Below, one piece after another: positions 10,250 through 21,988 of a stretch of DNA of 64,000 nucleotides. Every line of letters starts with the position of its first letter. The stretch's first letter is position 1. Under the pieces are notes generated by a model that worked only from the letters and a program-made list of their open reading frames with translations, had not been told where the DNA came from and ran no database searches. The translations under genes were made by a program, and so were the position numbers. Source of the stretch: Apostichopus japonicus (Eukaryota > Echinodermata > Holothuroidea > Aspidochirotida > Stichopodidae); NCBI RefSeq assembly GCF_037975245.1, contig NC_092564.1:5510484-5574483 (forward strand), given 5' to 3'.

Positions 10250-11183
10250 TGTTTAACTAAGCTGTGTCGGTAAGTTGCTTAACACTATCAACTCTATCAC
10301 CTACATAAATGTGGATGGTTGGGTTTGCATATCCATTATTTATCGAATTACTTTATTTGAATATTTAGAATCCATTCAAATATAGAAATACATAATACAA
10401 AAATAATGTAACGGCACATTTCTCTCAAAAGTATTCTATATCCAAAATCAATATGATTTTTTACCCAAGTGAGTGGACCCTTCCCTGTGGAGGGGGGGGG
10501 GGGTTAGGGAAGGGGAAGTACAACTTACCCAATGTTTTATTCACCATATTTTGACTCATTGCTGTGATATGGTGCTGAGGCCGGGATAACATTTTCATGC
10601 TCTCAGATACAGAAGACGCACAGTATGATTGATTACATAGGCTATCAAGGAAAAAAATCTCCCAGCTTTTTAAATTTACAATTTGTGGATCTGATTGGCC
10701 AGTTAATGGAGTTTAATTAAGCAGGTTTAGTGTGCGCTACATTTAAAGTTTAATTGCATTTGGAAATTTAAGAAACTAAAGCATGCGCAGTGTAAATTGA
10801 TGATGGCGCTAGAACACTTTCTGTACCAGAGCCGTATATACGGCTGTGATCAATACAGAGGCATAATGTAACTCATGATGTAAATATCTCGTTTGAACTT
10901 TCTTTTTCTCTTAGTATGTATCATTATGTATGTATTGTTAGGAAGTCAGATACAGGTTGTAGTTATTTTTAGGTGTGTCGGAGTGGGAAAGGAATCGGCA
11001 GACGAGAAAGTAGACGAAAGGGCAGTTATATGTTCAATGAAATATAATAGAACTGTCCTTGTAATTACATGAAATTATACAAACAAAAATACAATGTGCC
11101 GGTACTTACAAACTTAACGTCCATGATTATGAATTGTCAATTGTCAACAACTCTGTAACTGGACGACATAGGCCTACATTAAT
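10250..11183. other. Intergenic, nothing recognised
   Basis: AT-rich, with a G run near 10491-10503. No coding region is supported. Confidence 0.4.
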
Positions 11184-11252
11184 CTTGGAGTAACTCGAAC
11201 CGGGGACCTTATGATTGGAAAGCACCGGCATTAACCACTGAGCTAACACTCC
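11184..11252 (-). repeat. tRNA-derived sequence (SINE head)
   Basis: On the minus strand the sequence starts GGAGTGTTAGCTCAGTGGTT, an A-box-like region. It continues to CCCCGGTTCGAGTTACTCC, which holds a B-box (GGTTCGAGT) and an end that pairs with GGAGT. The anticodon arm does not pair, so this is not a functional tRNA. It is best read as the tRNA-related head of a SINE or a tRNA pseudogene. Confidence 0.6.
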
Positions 11253-11259
11253 ACGAGTA

Positions 11260-12700
11260 GTAATTCTTTCACAGCAATTCTTTCTTAGTAATTCTTTCAC
11301 AAATAGCTGTAACTATTATTCTACTTACTCTCATTGAAAATTGGGCGGAAAACATTTGATTGAGCTTTTCATAGTAATGGTATACAAGAGGCAGATGAAT
11401 TAATTGTCTGTCAATGGTTAATAAATGTTATGCATTTAAGCATACGGTGTGAGTCCATCGCTACGGTAACTCTTGAATCTCAAAAACGCCCTGGGCTATA
11501 TACTTGTCTGGGCCATATCACTTTATGACAATATTTAACCTAAATTTAAAACTCTTATAGATTTACCTGGAGCTATTCCTACCGTAATAATTCTGAACTC
11601 TCCTTAATCAAGACCACTTAAGTTACGTTCATGAACTTCGTTTCGCATTCGTCGCAATCGTTGGTGTCAATTGCCCTAAATAACGATCGTTCTCTCCTTC
11701 AAGTTTTCTGAAGTGAACTCTTGTCAATTTTTATTTACATATATATATACGATACTCTGCTTGCGTTTAAACGGTCTGGTGCGTGAAGTTATCACTGATG
11801 AAGTGAATCTCTTTCAAACGTTTAAAACTTGATCCCTCCACTCTTATACGAAGAATTATCACATCGGAAGTTGCTGTTTCTTGCTTACAATCGTGGAAAT
11901 TCCGCATTTTCTTTCGATTTCGTCATTCGTTATCCAAATCGCCGTGTTGCTGTCTGTGTCTCGTAAACCACAGACGTCACTAAATCCTCAACTTTGAAGA
12001 GTCGCTTTAGCATAGATAACAAGTTGTCAACAGACATGTCCTGATCATATACCTACCCGTGATATGATAGCTGACGGGTTGTGCTATTATGACACATATA
12101 TACAACACTTGCCCACGAAGAAGCAAGAAGATGATAAAACGTCAGGTTGTGAATACATATATCGCCAATCCATCTGCCTCGTAGATCTCGTCGCGAAACT
12201 CGTCCTATTTTACTAACGATGTTTTTCTTAAAATGCCGTAAACAACATGCAATCCTCCTGATGCTTTCGCCATCAGTAGTTTGTATCTTCCATTTCCAAG
12301 ATCTTAACTTGATGATAACTGCAAGCATGGCAACAAAGAAAAACTATCTTCAGTATGTCGACTTGACTCGGAAATGTTTCACTTTTTGTGGTGAATGTTG
12401 CACATATTCATTACTTAGGGAGTGGCTTAGGTAAAGGGGGGGGGGGACACCTTTCTCTTTTCTAAGGGACGGGACATACGGTGTCGCAGCCTTGTCTACG
12501 TTTTTAATTCAAACAGTACGATATTCTGAAGTACTTTAAGTGCGCCCTCTACTTGGTCATGCCATTCAGAAGCGACGGTGGGCATATGAAGCTAAATAGT
12601 ACCTCAATGTTGTCGTTTTCTCCCCCTCGTCATCTGCTTTGTGACACCTGTTTATCGCGATCGCACCTTTCTGGGGTTCTGATAAACTTGTATGTAACGT
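11260..12700. other. Intergenic, nothing recognised
   Basis: No supported gene. A G run lies at about 12436-12446. The short frames at 12053-12434 are on opposite strands and unlike known proteins. Confidence 0.4.
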
Positions 12701-12713
12701 ACCACTCATTAGC

Positions 12714-12795
12714 AGTATGCATGTAAGTATGTATGCATGTCAGTATGTGTGTATATATGTATGTGTGCGTATATGTGTGTATGTACGTATGTATC
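12714..12795. repeat. (GTAT)n-like low-complexity tract
   Basis: Degenerate atgtatgt/gtgtgt repeats lie immediately before the GC-rich element end at 12799. Confidence 0.8.
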
Positions 12796-12798
12796 ATC

Positions 12799-12900
12799 CA
12801 GTGGCGTCGCCAAGGGGTGACCTGGGGGGGGGGGGCACGTGCCCTCCCAAATTATCGTGCTTCCCCCCCCCCCCACCAAGTGCCCCCAGATGCGATTTGT
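12799..12900. mobile_element. GC-rich element end (CAGTGGCG type)
   Basis: CAGTGGCGTCGCCAAGG is followed by long G and C tracts and gcacgtgccctccc. This is the terminal style of the elements at 16.7-19.3 kb. I could not find the partner end, so only one terminus is annotated. Confidence 0.45.
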
Positions 12901-15900
12901 AGTGTTAAAACAAATTACTCAAACAAAAACTTTTTTTACAAAGGACGAAACGTATTATGTTCTTAAGTAAAACTTCTTTCCATCGACCATCACATTAACC
13001 AGTTGTTGTCTCACGAACAAGGTCACAGTGGCCCCGGCGTGAACCGCTAGTGCTTAAACTTCACTTCTACCCTGCATGAATTTCAATTTTCAACACTCTT
13101 ATTTAAAAAACATTATAAAAGCAAAAGGGTTACTTTCAATTTTTTTGTAACTTTTCTATCCGCCTCAATTAAAAAAAAATTATCAGACAGACTAAGCACG
13201 AAAATTCTTGAACATAAAGTTACTTCAAGTTGCAAAATGTAGCACCAAATTGCATCTTAGGACCCTTAATTACTCAAAAATTTCTCAAGTGGCGTGCACA
13301 AGGGGAGAGGGACAGGGGCGGAAATGGCCCTTTGACCTTTCATCGTTGATCGGGGGACAATAATCAGTGTTCAGTCAGGGCACTTTTACATTTGACAGAC
13401 AGGGAAGTGTTAGACCACTGCTACGGGTGTCCACCCCCCCCCCACCCTCCTTTCCATCTCACACAGTAGTTATTAGCACAATCTTGAATTTGAAGCTAAT
13501 TATAGACCAAATTAATAGTCTAAATATGCCCCAAAACGAACCAATTCTCGTTTTTTTCGGGGCCCGGGGGGGGGGGAGGGTCAGGAGGGTGTGAAAACAA
13601 CCCTAGCCCCTTAACATAGGAGTCACCTTCAACGACCCAATTGGGCACATTCCCTCCTTATGAAATCCTTCATTCGCTATACCTAAGCAAGATGGGGGAG
13701 GGTGGGGGGGGGGGGGAGACTGTGCACCGCGCCAACGCTTCAGTGAACAGTTTTTCAACACTGTTCTTTGAAGGCACAATGTGGTCTAAATGATGCTCTT
13801 CATTTGCCCCATTTTCTTCCGCACCACTTGTTATTCCATTCATTCACTTCAACATCCAAGCCACGAACGCCAAATCATATTGTGAGAACATATCTAAAAA
13901 TATATCCCACGTGTTACGAAAACAAACGCGGCAGCCTCTATGGGCTATGCTAGTAACACAAGATATATACGCATATATAGCAACCGCCCTGGTGTTTCAT
14001 TATCAAGCAGCGGTTGGGTTGGTGTGATATGTGGTAAACCAATTTTGCTGTCAATACAAGGTGTTGTCTTTATTCTGTGGACTTTAGTGAACTAAGGAAG
14101 AGTGTGATACGGTATTACTAACTAAAGAGATTCGAGTTCCACAGACCAGACTGCCGCCTCTTGTATACAACACAGCCTTAGATCTATACCATTCTTCGCC
14201 CTTGAAAATGCAGACAAATTACTGGTACCGGACATGATAACCCATTAAAATGAAATGTGATATGTGTCTGGAACATAATCTTTCATTAAAACTCATGCAC
14301 AAAAAAAAAAAAAAAAAAAATCGTTCTATGAACGAAGCTATTATCATGGAGGTAAAACAGAATTGTTTTACCTCCATGCTATTGTAGACGTAAATATTAA
14401 TTAGAAAATTGTGAAACAAAGTTGTAACATTACAACTGTTATATATTATTGATGATGATGATCGTTCGAGAAGTACGCAATCATTAATTGTGCATAATTA
14501 TGCTACAAATATCTTGATGTCTGATTTTCGTTTGGAAAACAAAGTAAATCCAGCGGTAAATAATTGTATCAGGTAACTGAAGCATCTTATTATCAATATC
14601 GTCGATGTATTTGCGAGACACCGACCAAAAGTCAATTGGACTAGTTTTAAGTACCCATGGTAACGAGCATCTGTGCCAATGCATAAATTGTAGATCGCCT
14701 AAAAGCACACAATTCACAAGAACTTGGATACCATCCCAATATATACTTGTAACGAAGGTTTACTATTTGTTCTGTTCTAGTTATTTTTTTCACTACAGAA
14801 CAACTTCCTCCCGATGTTCAACTGGTAGGTAGTTTGTGCCGCTAATTAACTACCAACTTACTCGTCGGCACACTTAGCTCGTTGATAGAGCATTCAGTTT
14901 GAGACGAGTTCAGATCTTTCGTTCGTTGAATAATTGGCATTATTTCCAAACATAAATCGTGACGTAGACGTATCTATGGTAACGAGGGGCCTTTTGAGAT
15001 TCATTCCGCTCATTTCATTGGTTGTTATATGCGCAAGCCGTCCTTATTGAGTAGTTACAGTTTCTTTCATTCATTAACTCGTATTTCACTGCGATCGTTG
15101 CACAATAAATCGCTTGCGTTTCCAAACGAAATTGTTAGCTTCTTTCATGTTTTATTATGTTCGATATGATAGCTGTTTGACAGTGATTGTAAACGAGCTA
15201 TTGTTACAATTAATGAATTAGTTTTTAAAGCATAAATAATAAACTTACACGTGTCATTCATTATCGACCACGCATGAATTAAAACACTTAACAACTTACA
15301 CTTGAATAACACATATCGCGACATGGGTACAAGATTGGTAACCCACGTGGTTGTTAAATGAATAGTACATAATGCTTAAGACATGGCACCATTATGTTGA
15401 TAAATCTATACTTTTATACTTATTGACAGATGGTGACAGCAGGGTCCCCGTGGGCAATAGTCTCGTGACATAGATTCAACCTAAATTTCAAACATTTCTC
15501 ATATTTAATGAAACTCTAATTCTTTATATGCTGATATTGCGTCTTAAAAGTTTATATTATTTCTGGGTATACTGATATTGAAACATAACGTGCTAGTAGT
15601 ATTGTTACGTTTTGATTATTTTCCTGACATCCTGGGTTTTTTTCTTCTTCAAGGTTAACATTGTGAAACGGATGGCGTTCCATATAATATATCATTTGTG
15701 ACATTAAATACACACACTACGAAAACAGTTTCTTTTCATCTGTATAGCCTATATATCATCGCGAGAGAATTCAGGACAAGTTTTAAGTTGATTTTGAAGA
15801 AAAAAAGCCGATACTTCTGGATAATCAAATCTCATAACTTTTGTTAGCTTGCTTAGTCAATTTCTATATCAAGTAATTAAGTATAAAGGACAATATAAAT

Positions 15901-16290
15901 GTTTCTACTTTGCGTTAACATGTGCAGGGTTAATATGAACAAAGATCCTGGGCGACGACATGTAGCCCATAGCCAGTTTGAGTTGTGTGTGAGTGGGGGG
16001 GGGGGGGATATAAGTTCCCCTCATCCCTCCTCTCCCCAATGGCCCTGGTTTAGTGTCAATGATGGCATCATGAAACACTTGTTCTTTAACCTTCATTATT
16101 TCGTGTCGCAAAGAAGATCTATCGAAAGGCGTCCTGTTTTTGATTAATTGCAATCTTATTGTGATTAATCCCCGGCACGTAGTTTTATCACTTTTGACGA
16201 CTAAAGGTTAACATGCATGTGCTAGCGTTGTACACTGACGCTATCAACTACTTTAAGCAGTTAATTACTGGGGTTTTTTCCTGCCAGTTT
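12901..16290. other. Intergenic, low-complexity tracts only
   Basis: It contains several G or C runs (near 13434-13444, 13567-13575, 13703-13716 and 16000-16008) and a poly-A run (14301-14320). A tRNA A-box-like sequence (about 14878-14905, TTAGCTCGTTGATAGAGC) lacks a B-box. No coding region is supported. Confidence 0.4.
14345..14378. repeat. Perfect 14-bp hairpin
   Basis: catggaggtaaaac (14345-14358) and gttttacctccatg (14365-14378) pair perfectly around the loop agaatt. The hairpin lies shortly after a 20-base poly-A run. Its function is unknown. Confidence 0.7.
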
Positions 16291-16400
16291 CTAAGATGGC
16301 AGGGATGGGGACGGGACGAATACAATATGCCTGTATTGGCAAGAAAAGGAGAAGCAGGCGAGGCGGAACGGAAAAATTATTGGGGGGGCTAATGTGTGGA

Positions 16401-16527
16401 GACTATCTAAGCGGAGCGCCACCATCGGTTGGCGCGGAGCGTACAAGAAAATTTTGGGTTTTTTCAAACCCCCAGATGGCCGGAAACGGCACTTCCCAAG
16501 TGTTTTATGCTGCGAATACCTGGCCCT
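16401..16527 (+). mobile_element. GC-rich repeat module, copy 1
   Basis: The module begins gactatctaagcggagcgcc and contains tggcgcggagcgtacaagaa and agatggccggaaacggc. It recurs at about 16738 (+) and at about 18780-18910 (-). The core gcggagcg...gcggagcg holds the inverted pair gcgcca/tggcgc. It belongs to a dispersed nonautonomous element family. Confidence 0.7.
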
Positions 16528-16670
16528 AAAATGTGGGTCTCAAGCCTGCAATTTCTCAGATTGCACGTAAAGTCTGTAAAAACATTGTAATTTGTATATT
16601 CGATCGTGTTTTAAGAGAGTAGCTATTACTCGTAGTGTACTCGCAAAGACGTTTTTAAGTGTAGTAACGG

Positions 16671-17442
16671 CAGTGGCGGAGCTAGGGGTATTGGCCGGGG
16701 GGGGGGGTAGCAAGAATGGTCTGTAGGGGCGCTTTCGACACTATCTAAGCGGAGCGCCACCACAGGTTGGCGCGGAGCGTACAAAAAATTGTTGTAAAAA
16801 GATACTCCCGAGATTGCAGGAAATGACCCTTTCCGGGGCCTTGCTAATTTGCAGATAAACGGAGAATAAATAGGTGTCGTCGCCATTTTGTCGGAAAATT
16901 ACACCGACAGAATATGACAAATGTCAATAGGTATATGAGAGCGCAATAAAATAGTCAAAAATCGCGAATAAGTAAAAAGTAGTGAAAAGCTGAAAAGGGC
17001 GCCAGCAGTCCATTTGAGTCCGTCAGGGGGGGGGCATCCGCCCCTGACTGTATATATGGACGCTCGATCCACCACTAAGTAAGGGGGTGTTGGAGAACTG
17101 GCTGAAATGAGGCAAGTCATTGGCCTAAGACGAAGTTGTGTTACGCTACCGGTACTCACACTCACTGCTTCCACTTTTCACGGGACGTGAAGACGCGGTT
17201 GGGGTGACAATGTGGTCTATAGCCAAGGGACGGGCCGAGGGTCCCCAGCAATTACTAAAATGATTACACCTATAGAGTATACGTGTGCATCGGACAGATC
17301 GACAAGTATGCATTGAAAAATGGGCAGATGTACGTTTCGGAGCCTTGGTAAATATTGGGGGGGCTTATCATGCATTTGCCCCCTCAACTTTTTTATTGGG
17401 GGGGCTGAGCCCCCCCAAGCCCCCCCGGTTCCGCCGCCACTG
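16671..17442. mobile_element. 772-bp GC-rich inverted-repeat element
   Basis: It starts CAGTGGCGGAGCTAGG and ends GGTTCCGCCGCCACTG, giving terminal inverted repeats CAGTGGCGG/CCGCCACTG. Subterminal G and C runs are present (16697-16706, 17025-17034, 17376-17427). It contains a copy of the shared module at about 16738-16790. I see no matching 8-bp flanks, so it may be old or a composite. The terminal style resembles nonautonomous hAT elements. There is no transposase frame. Confidence 0.6.
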
Positions 17443-17449
17443 AGGAGAA

Positions 17450-18670
17450 GGAATGCTGTTTTGATCCATTCTTATGCCACCGTTGTATGCATGCTATTGA
17501 TGGGCTTATATCTAATTAGAAAATACATCGTAGTCTATAAATTTAAAAAAAAACAGTAAATAAGAGGCATGTATTAGGCTACTGTCTTTTCAACTCCAGG
17601 CTGCTATAAACAGATAAATCATTTGATTTGATATCAAACATGTACTTCCCACTGAAAGATTTTCAAACTAAGGCTGGTTTAGAGGATGTGTGTGGTAGGA
17701 AAGGGTGGTGTGGAACACATTCGGCCGATATTTATATTTCATTTATTCTCATGTATATTCTCTTCAATATCTGTCACTCTTGCTAAGCTACTATATTGGT
17801 TTATTTTACCGATTGGACCACTGATTCTTAATTTATTTTTATTGTATAAGTTTCCTGGAAAGGTAAAGACAATTTCGTGTTCTGTTTCTGCCGACGGGGT
17901 GTCTAACTAATTTATGCAATTGTAACAAATAAACAAGTCAATGGAACTAATTTACTAATGGTAGCTTATGAAACATTTGCATGACCCATATGGGTATGTG
18001 ATGGCAGATTAGACTAGCAGATTGCATGTGACTTCAAGGAGCTGCCCCTGTTAAACATAACCCAATTTACAATGGCTGCAGAAGAGTCGCAAGTTGTATC
18101 AGCTTGGTAAACAGCTTTTAAATTAGGTAATTTCGACGCTATACATTGTGACCAACTTATTATTATCTTTTTCTTTAGCCTGCGCTAACTAAGATGTTTA
18201 CTTCCGAGTAGTACAAAACGACAGATACCATCAGCCGAAACGGGTAAGAAGGGAGAGGGTGTGTGTGTGGGGGGGGGGGGTGGAAGGGCGGTGTGGAAAC
18301 TGGCCGAGCGTTGACAGACTGGTTAAATAGGAAGGCCCAGGGCTACGCCAGTAAATTAATCTCGATGAAATCAAAACAGGCAGCTGTTATTCCCTCGTAA
18401 ATTCACCAGATTTCATTTCTACAATTTCTAAATGATGGCATTACTGTCAGTGTTAGACAAAGCCTAATCGTATGTGGACATACAGGAATGATGCATGTTA
18501 ATACACGCAAATAGCGATATATGTTATAGTTTAATGTCATCAGTATTTGGCCCTAAATTATAGCGTGCTAAAAAATTGTTAAAACGATTTCAAATATACT
18601 TCCTAGGAGGTGCTAACTCTCCAAATTATTTCCAGACAGTGAACAGAGCTCAATTAGACATTTAAAGCTC
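17450..18670. other. Intergenic, nothing recognised
   Basis: AT-rich, with a G run near 18269-18280. The open frame at 17686-17910 is hydrophobic and T-rich and resembles no family. Confidence 0.4.
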
Positions 18671-19265
18671 TCAGTGAGCAAGGGCGGCGGAACCGGGGGC
18701 ACAGGGGGCACGTGCCCCCCACTTTTCCTCAGGTTAAAAATGTGCCCTTTTTCTACATAAAAATTGAGGTGTCTCAAGTTAGCAAGAGGCCAGGGAACCA
18801 GAATGAACACTCGGGAAGGGCCGTTTCCGGCCATCTGAGGGGCTTGTAAAACCAAAAATTTTCTTGGACGCTCCGCGCCAACCGATGGTGGCGCTCCGCT
18901 CAGATAGTCTTGCATACAACTTTGCAAATCCTGGCTACGCCCCTGAATTTTAATGAATTTCTGTGGGTCAAACTCAAAGCTATTTCGAATGGGAAAAAAT
19001 TGTTAAGATATTAACATAATCCTTGTTTCCCAATTTGCACATTGGATATTGCAGTGCTAGTATATATGCATATTTTCCTTGAAGGGGGGGGGGGAGGGAG
19101 GCGTTGATGGAGTCATGTGTATACGCAAATAAGATAATACAATAAGAGTTATAAAGGGTACTAAATATAAGGCTGCATCAGTCCAATCGAATTTCTGCAA
19201 AGTGCCCTTTGATGTCGGTGCCCCCCCCCCAGATTAAAAGTGCTTCCGCCGCCCTTGTCAGTGAG
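18671..19265. mobile_element. Complete hAT-like nonautonomous element with target duplication
   Basis: Perfect 14-bp terminal inverted repeats (caagggcggcggaa at 18679-18692, ttccgccgcccttg at 19244-19257) enclose 579 bp. They are flanked by a perfect 8-bp direct repeat, tcagtgag (18671-18678 and 19258-19265). An 8-bp target duplication is the hallmark of hAT elements. The interior has no transposase. It carries the shared module on the minus strand (about 18780-18910) and an internal ctggctacgcccctg (18931-18945) that looks like the end of a related element, so it may be a nested or composite copy. Confidence 0.85.
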
Positions 19266-21050
19266 GCCTAATATGCCTTGAAGGTGGTAGTAAAATGCTT
19301 ATTGAAATCTGAGCCGATATCAGTGACCATTATTTGATTTCTAGCATATTTCGGTGACAATACTTATGGCACACAATTAGGGACATGTTATACCCTGTGG
19401 GGGGGGGGGTGAGCCTTTCTATAGCGAATACTTAAATATTAACTACAGAGCGTCGTTCTTAGGATGGAGGAAAGGAGATTGAGAGCTATACCGGGAAGAA
19501 GTATTTTCGCCTCGTAAGGCACATGAGCTTTACTGCGTCCCTTAAATACGTACCTTTTTTTCACAGGTAGTCCCCTCCCCCTCCCCCAAGATGATTTCAG
19601 AAGAAGGTAATAATATGTTTTTCATTTCCTCGCCCAACCCCATCCCTCCCCCTCCCCCACTCGTTCTTCAATACCTTATGTAAGGTAACTAACGGTTTCT
19701 CTTACCACATTCAGTTTCTATCGTATAAAAACGTGGGACCGCAGCTTAGCTACGTTATAGCCATATATGTTCAAGGGTCACTTTTGAGCCGATTTTCCCT
19801 CAGAATCCTGGCGTATGCTATACCGAAATAAATATATATGCAGGCTTGGACCAATATTCAAACATTTTTCCCCAAATCCCTCGCCACCCTGTGGTAGTCG
19901 CCGAAATTCAGTTTTCGTTATCATCATTGAGAAAGATTTCACACAATCAACCGCATCCAACAAGCTGTCAACCGTGTCTGTTATGAATATTCATTAAGCA
20001 GGGATCATCTCGACTGATAATCATATTGTAACGCTGTTACAAGCCAGCAGTGTGTAACTTTAGAAAAGCCATCAAAAGATTTCCGAAAGATAGTGTGATG
20101 GTGAATGTGAAGGAATGCTGAAACTCCGTTTGCACCATCGCGGGCAGAAAGCTTCGCGAAAAGAGACCTGTTTCTCTTGTTCCGACATATTTTTGGAATT
20201 CTAATGGTGCCAAATTCTTATTTTAAGAGTGGAGATCATCCTGGAGTTCAAAGGTTGGGAAATTGATGAATTATTACAATATTAATAAAGGCTTGAATTG
20301 GCCATCTTTCTACATAGCCGTATACGTAGGTACTTATGTGTGTTGCTGTGGTATGTATTAACGATTGCCTAGCATTATTTACAGTACGCTCGAGTGTAAT
20401 GTCTGCGAAGCACTGAAGACGACTTTGCCAAAGGAACCTTCAGTGCTTTTAGTCGTATAATGTCATTTTGCTGGGAAGATTCCTTCCTAGAAAAAGATGA
20501 CGGTAATAGTTGTGTATTGTTACTTGATTGTGTACTGTTGTCAATGTGCGGTCACTGTTATTTTGCGATATTTTGGCGATTAGAATAATTGCACCACAAC
20601 TTTTGTTAGGCCTAATGCGGTTAGGCTTATGCACCATCGAAAAGGCCACCATTGATAAATCAAGGCCCAGGCTTTTGCTCAAATTAGCCTAGATTACAAA
20701 TTGCTTTAAAAGATGAACCCACTGTTATTATAAAGCACCTAGTCAACTTTTGAGTGCCTGTCCGGCATGTTTAGGTAATTACATCGTATTTGTTAGCCTA
20801 GCCTAGATGATGGTGATATCTATAATCTAGTGATACTAGGTCGTACACGTAGCTTAGCTTTTTATAGACTAAATTAGACAACAGGAGTACAGAGTAACTT
20901 ACATCTAGGCCCAACATTACCACATTAGACTTCTTCAGATTATGAGAATCATGCCATTGCCAGCCTCAAAACTGTAAATACAATGAACCATCATGGAACT
21001 CAAAACTGTTCATGAGAATTTTATTTAAATGAAGACTACTTATGTATAGT
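19266..21050. other. Region upstream of the ETS gene, no first exon identified
   Basis: The 5' untranslated exon(s) and promoter of the ETS gene should lie in or left of this stretch. I cannot point to a TATA box or start site. A G run lies at 19399-19409. A perfect 11-bp inverted repeat (aagcactgaag 20408-20418, cttcagtgctt 20438-20448) could form a hairpin. Confidence 0.35.
20408..20448. repeat. Perfect 11-bp hairpin
   Basis: aagcactgaag and cttcagtgctt pair with a 19-base loop. The function is not known; it is too short for a convincing microRNA precursor. Confidence 0.5.
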
Positions 21051-21053
21051 CAG

Positions 21054-21278
21054 TATTGCGAAGTTCGGAACACTGTGAAGTTTGGACACCCCAAAGAAAT
21101 ACACAATTTCACCATGACAACCTACAGCAAGAGCCAATTTCACTAAAAAAACTACGAAGCTACAGTTAGTTTCTCTCCAAATTGACCCGTGCGCAAGCAA
21201 GAACTTACATATTAGTCAATAAAAGGAAGTTATAGTTTTGGGGTGCTTTAAGGCTTAGGTGTCCGAACTTCGCAGTGT
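21054..21278. mobile_element. ~225-bp inverted-repeat MITE
   Basis: The left end (attgcgaagttcggaacact, then gacaccccaaag) mirrors the right end (ttttggggtgctt, then aggtgtccgaacttcgcagt). The imperfect terminal inverted repeats are about 45 bp. It is noncoding, and lies 600 bp upstream of the first recognised ETS-gene exon. Confidence 0.65.
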
Positions 21279-21881
21279 CCATGCTACATGTTTATCTACC
21301 ATTTGTATTGAATTATTGACAACCAGTTGTTAGAATGATCTTCAGAGTCTTTGGACTGTCGTATATGGGTATATGCGTTTAAGAAAATTCACAAGTTGTT
21401 TTCAATCTATCGTAAAACCAGATGGAGAATTACATGCAGTTTGCTGATCATTGGCAAGAAAGTCTGTCATTAATGATGAATTGATCTAAGAATTTTTGAT
21501 GAAATAACTCTTAACTGTCCATTGTAAAAATGACAAATTGTGCACATGCCCCACTTGTTTCCTATTTGTTTGGACTTTTGATAATCGTATGAAGAATGTT
21601 TTAGTAAAGAAAGGTAAGGCAGGGAGCTTTTATTTCTTTGTATTCAGTTTTTTTCAGATTTGTTTCCCAGAATAGATACACATTAAATCCCATGACTAGT
21701 ACTACTAGTAGTAGTGGATAAGTAGGGCCTACGGTAAATAAGAAAGCATTATTGGCAGATAGTGAGCATTTTTGGCATAGTCCACTGGTGCATTCTGAGC
21801 AAACATTTAAACTCCCATGTTTTATCTAAATTCTATTTATTACTCTACAATTATGATTTTTAAATGGTTTTTTCCCCCCAG

Positions 21882-21988
21882 ATAACCTTCCACAAGACTG
21901 GCTGTATAAGAGGGAGCTGAGCCCGTCAGCCATGGTCGATAACCCTGATGGATTGACGGATCAGCAGGTCCCATTCTTAGATGCACAG
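21882..21988 (+). CDS. PEA3: PEA3-type ETS factor, coding exon 1 (start codon)
   Basis: First recognised exon of a PEA3-subfamily (ETV1/4/5) ETS transcription factor, a nuclear sequence-specific regulator that acts downstream of FGF/MAPK signalling in animals. The exon follows a strong acceptor (ttttttccccccag) and ends at cag|gtagga. ATG at 21932 (context agccATGg) starts MVDNPDGLTDQQVPFLDAQ (residues 1-19). This aligns with the vertebrate start M-D-G-F-Y-D-Q-Q-V-P-Y/F, which is why I chose this ATG. The frame is open upstream through the exon (DNLPQDWLYKRELSPSA), so an N-terminal extension from an unseen upstream exon is possible. The exon ends in phase 0. Upstream bases 21882-21931 are annotated as exon but are probably 5' UTR. 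Confidence 0.85.

Noticed and set aside
14878-14905. A-box-like TTAGCTCGTTGATAGAGC as a tRNA gene
   Set aside because: No B-box and no cloverleaf pairing in the following 60 bases.
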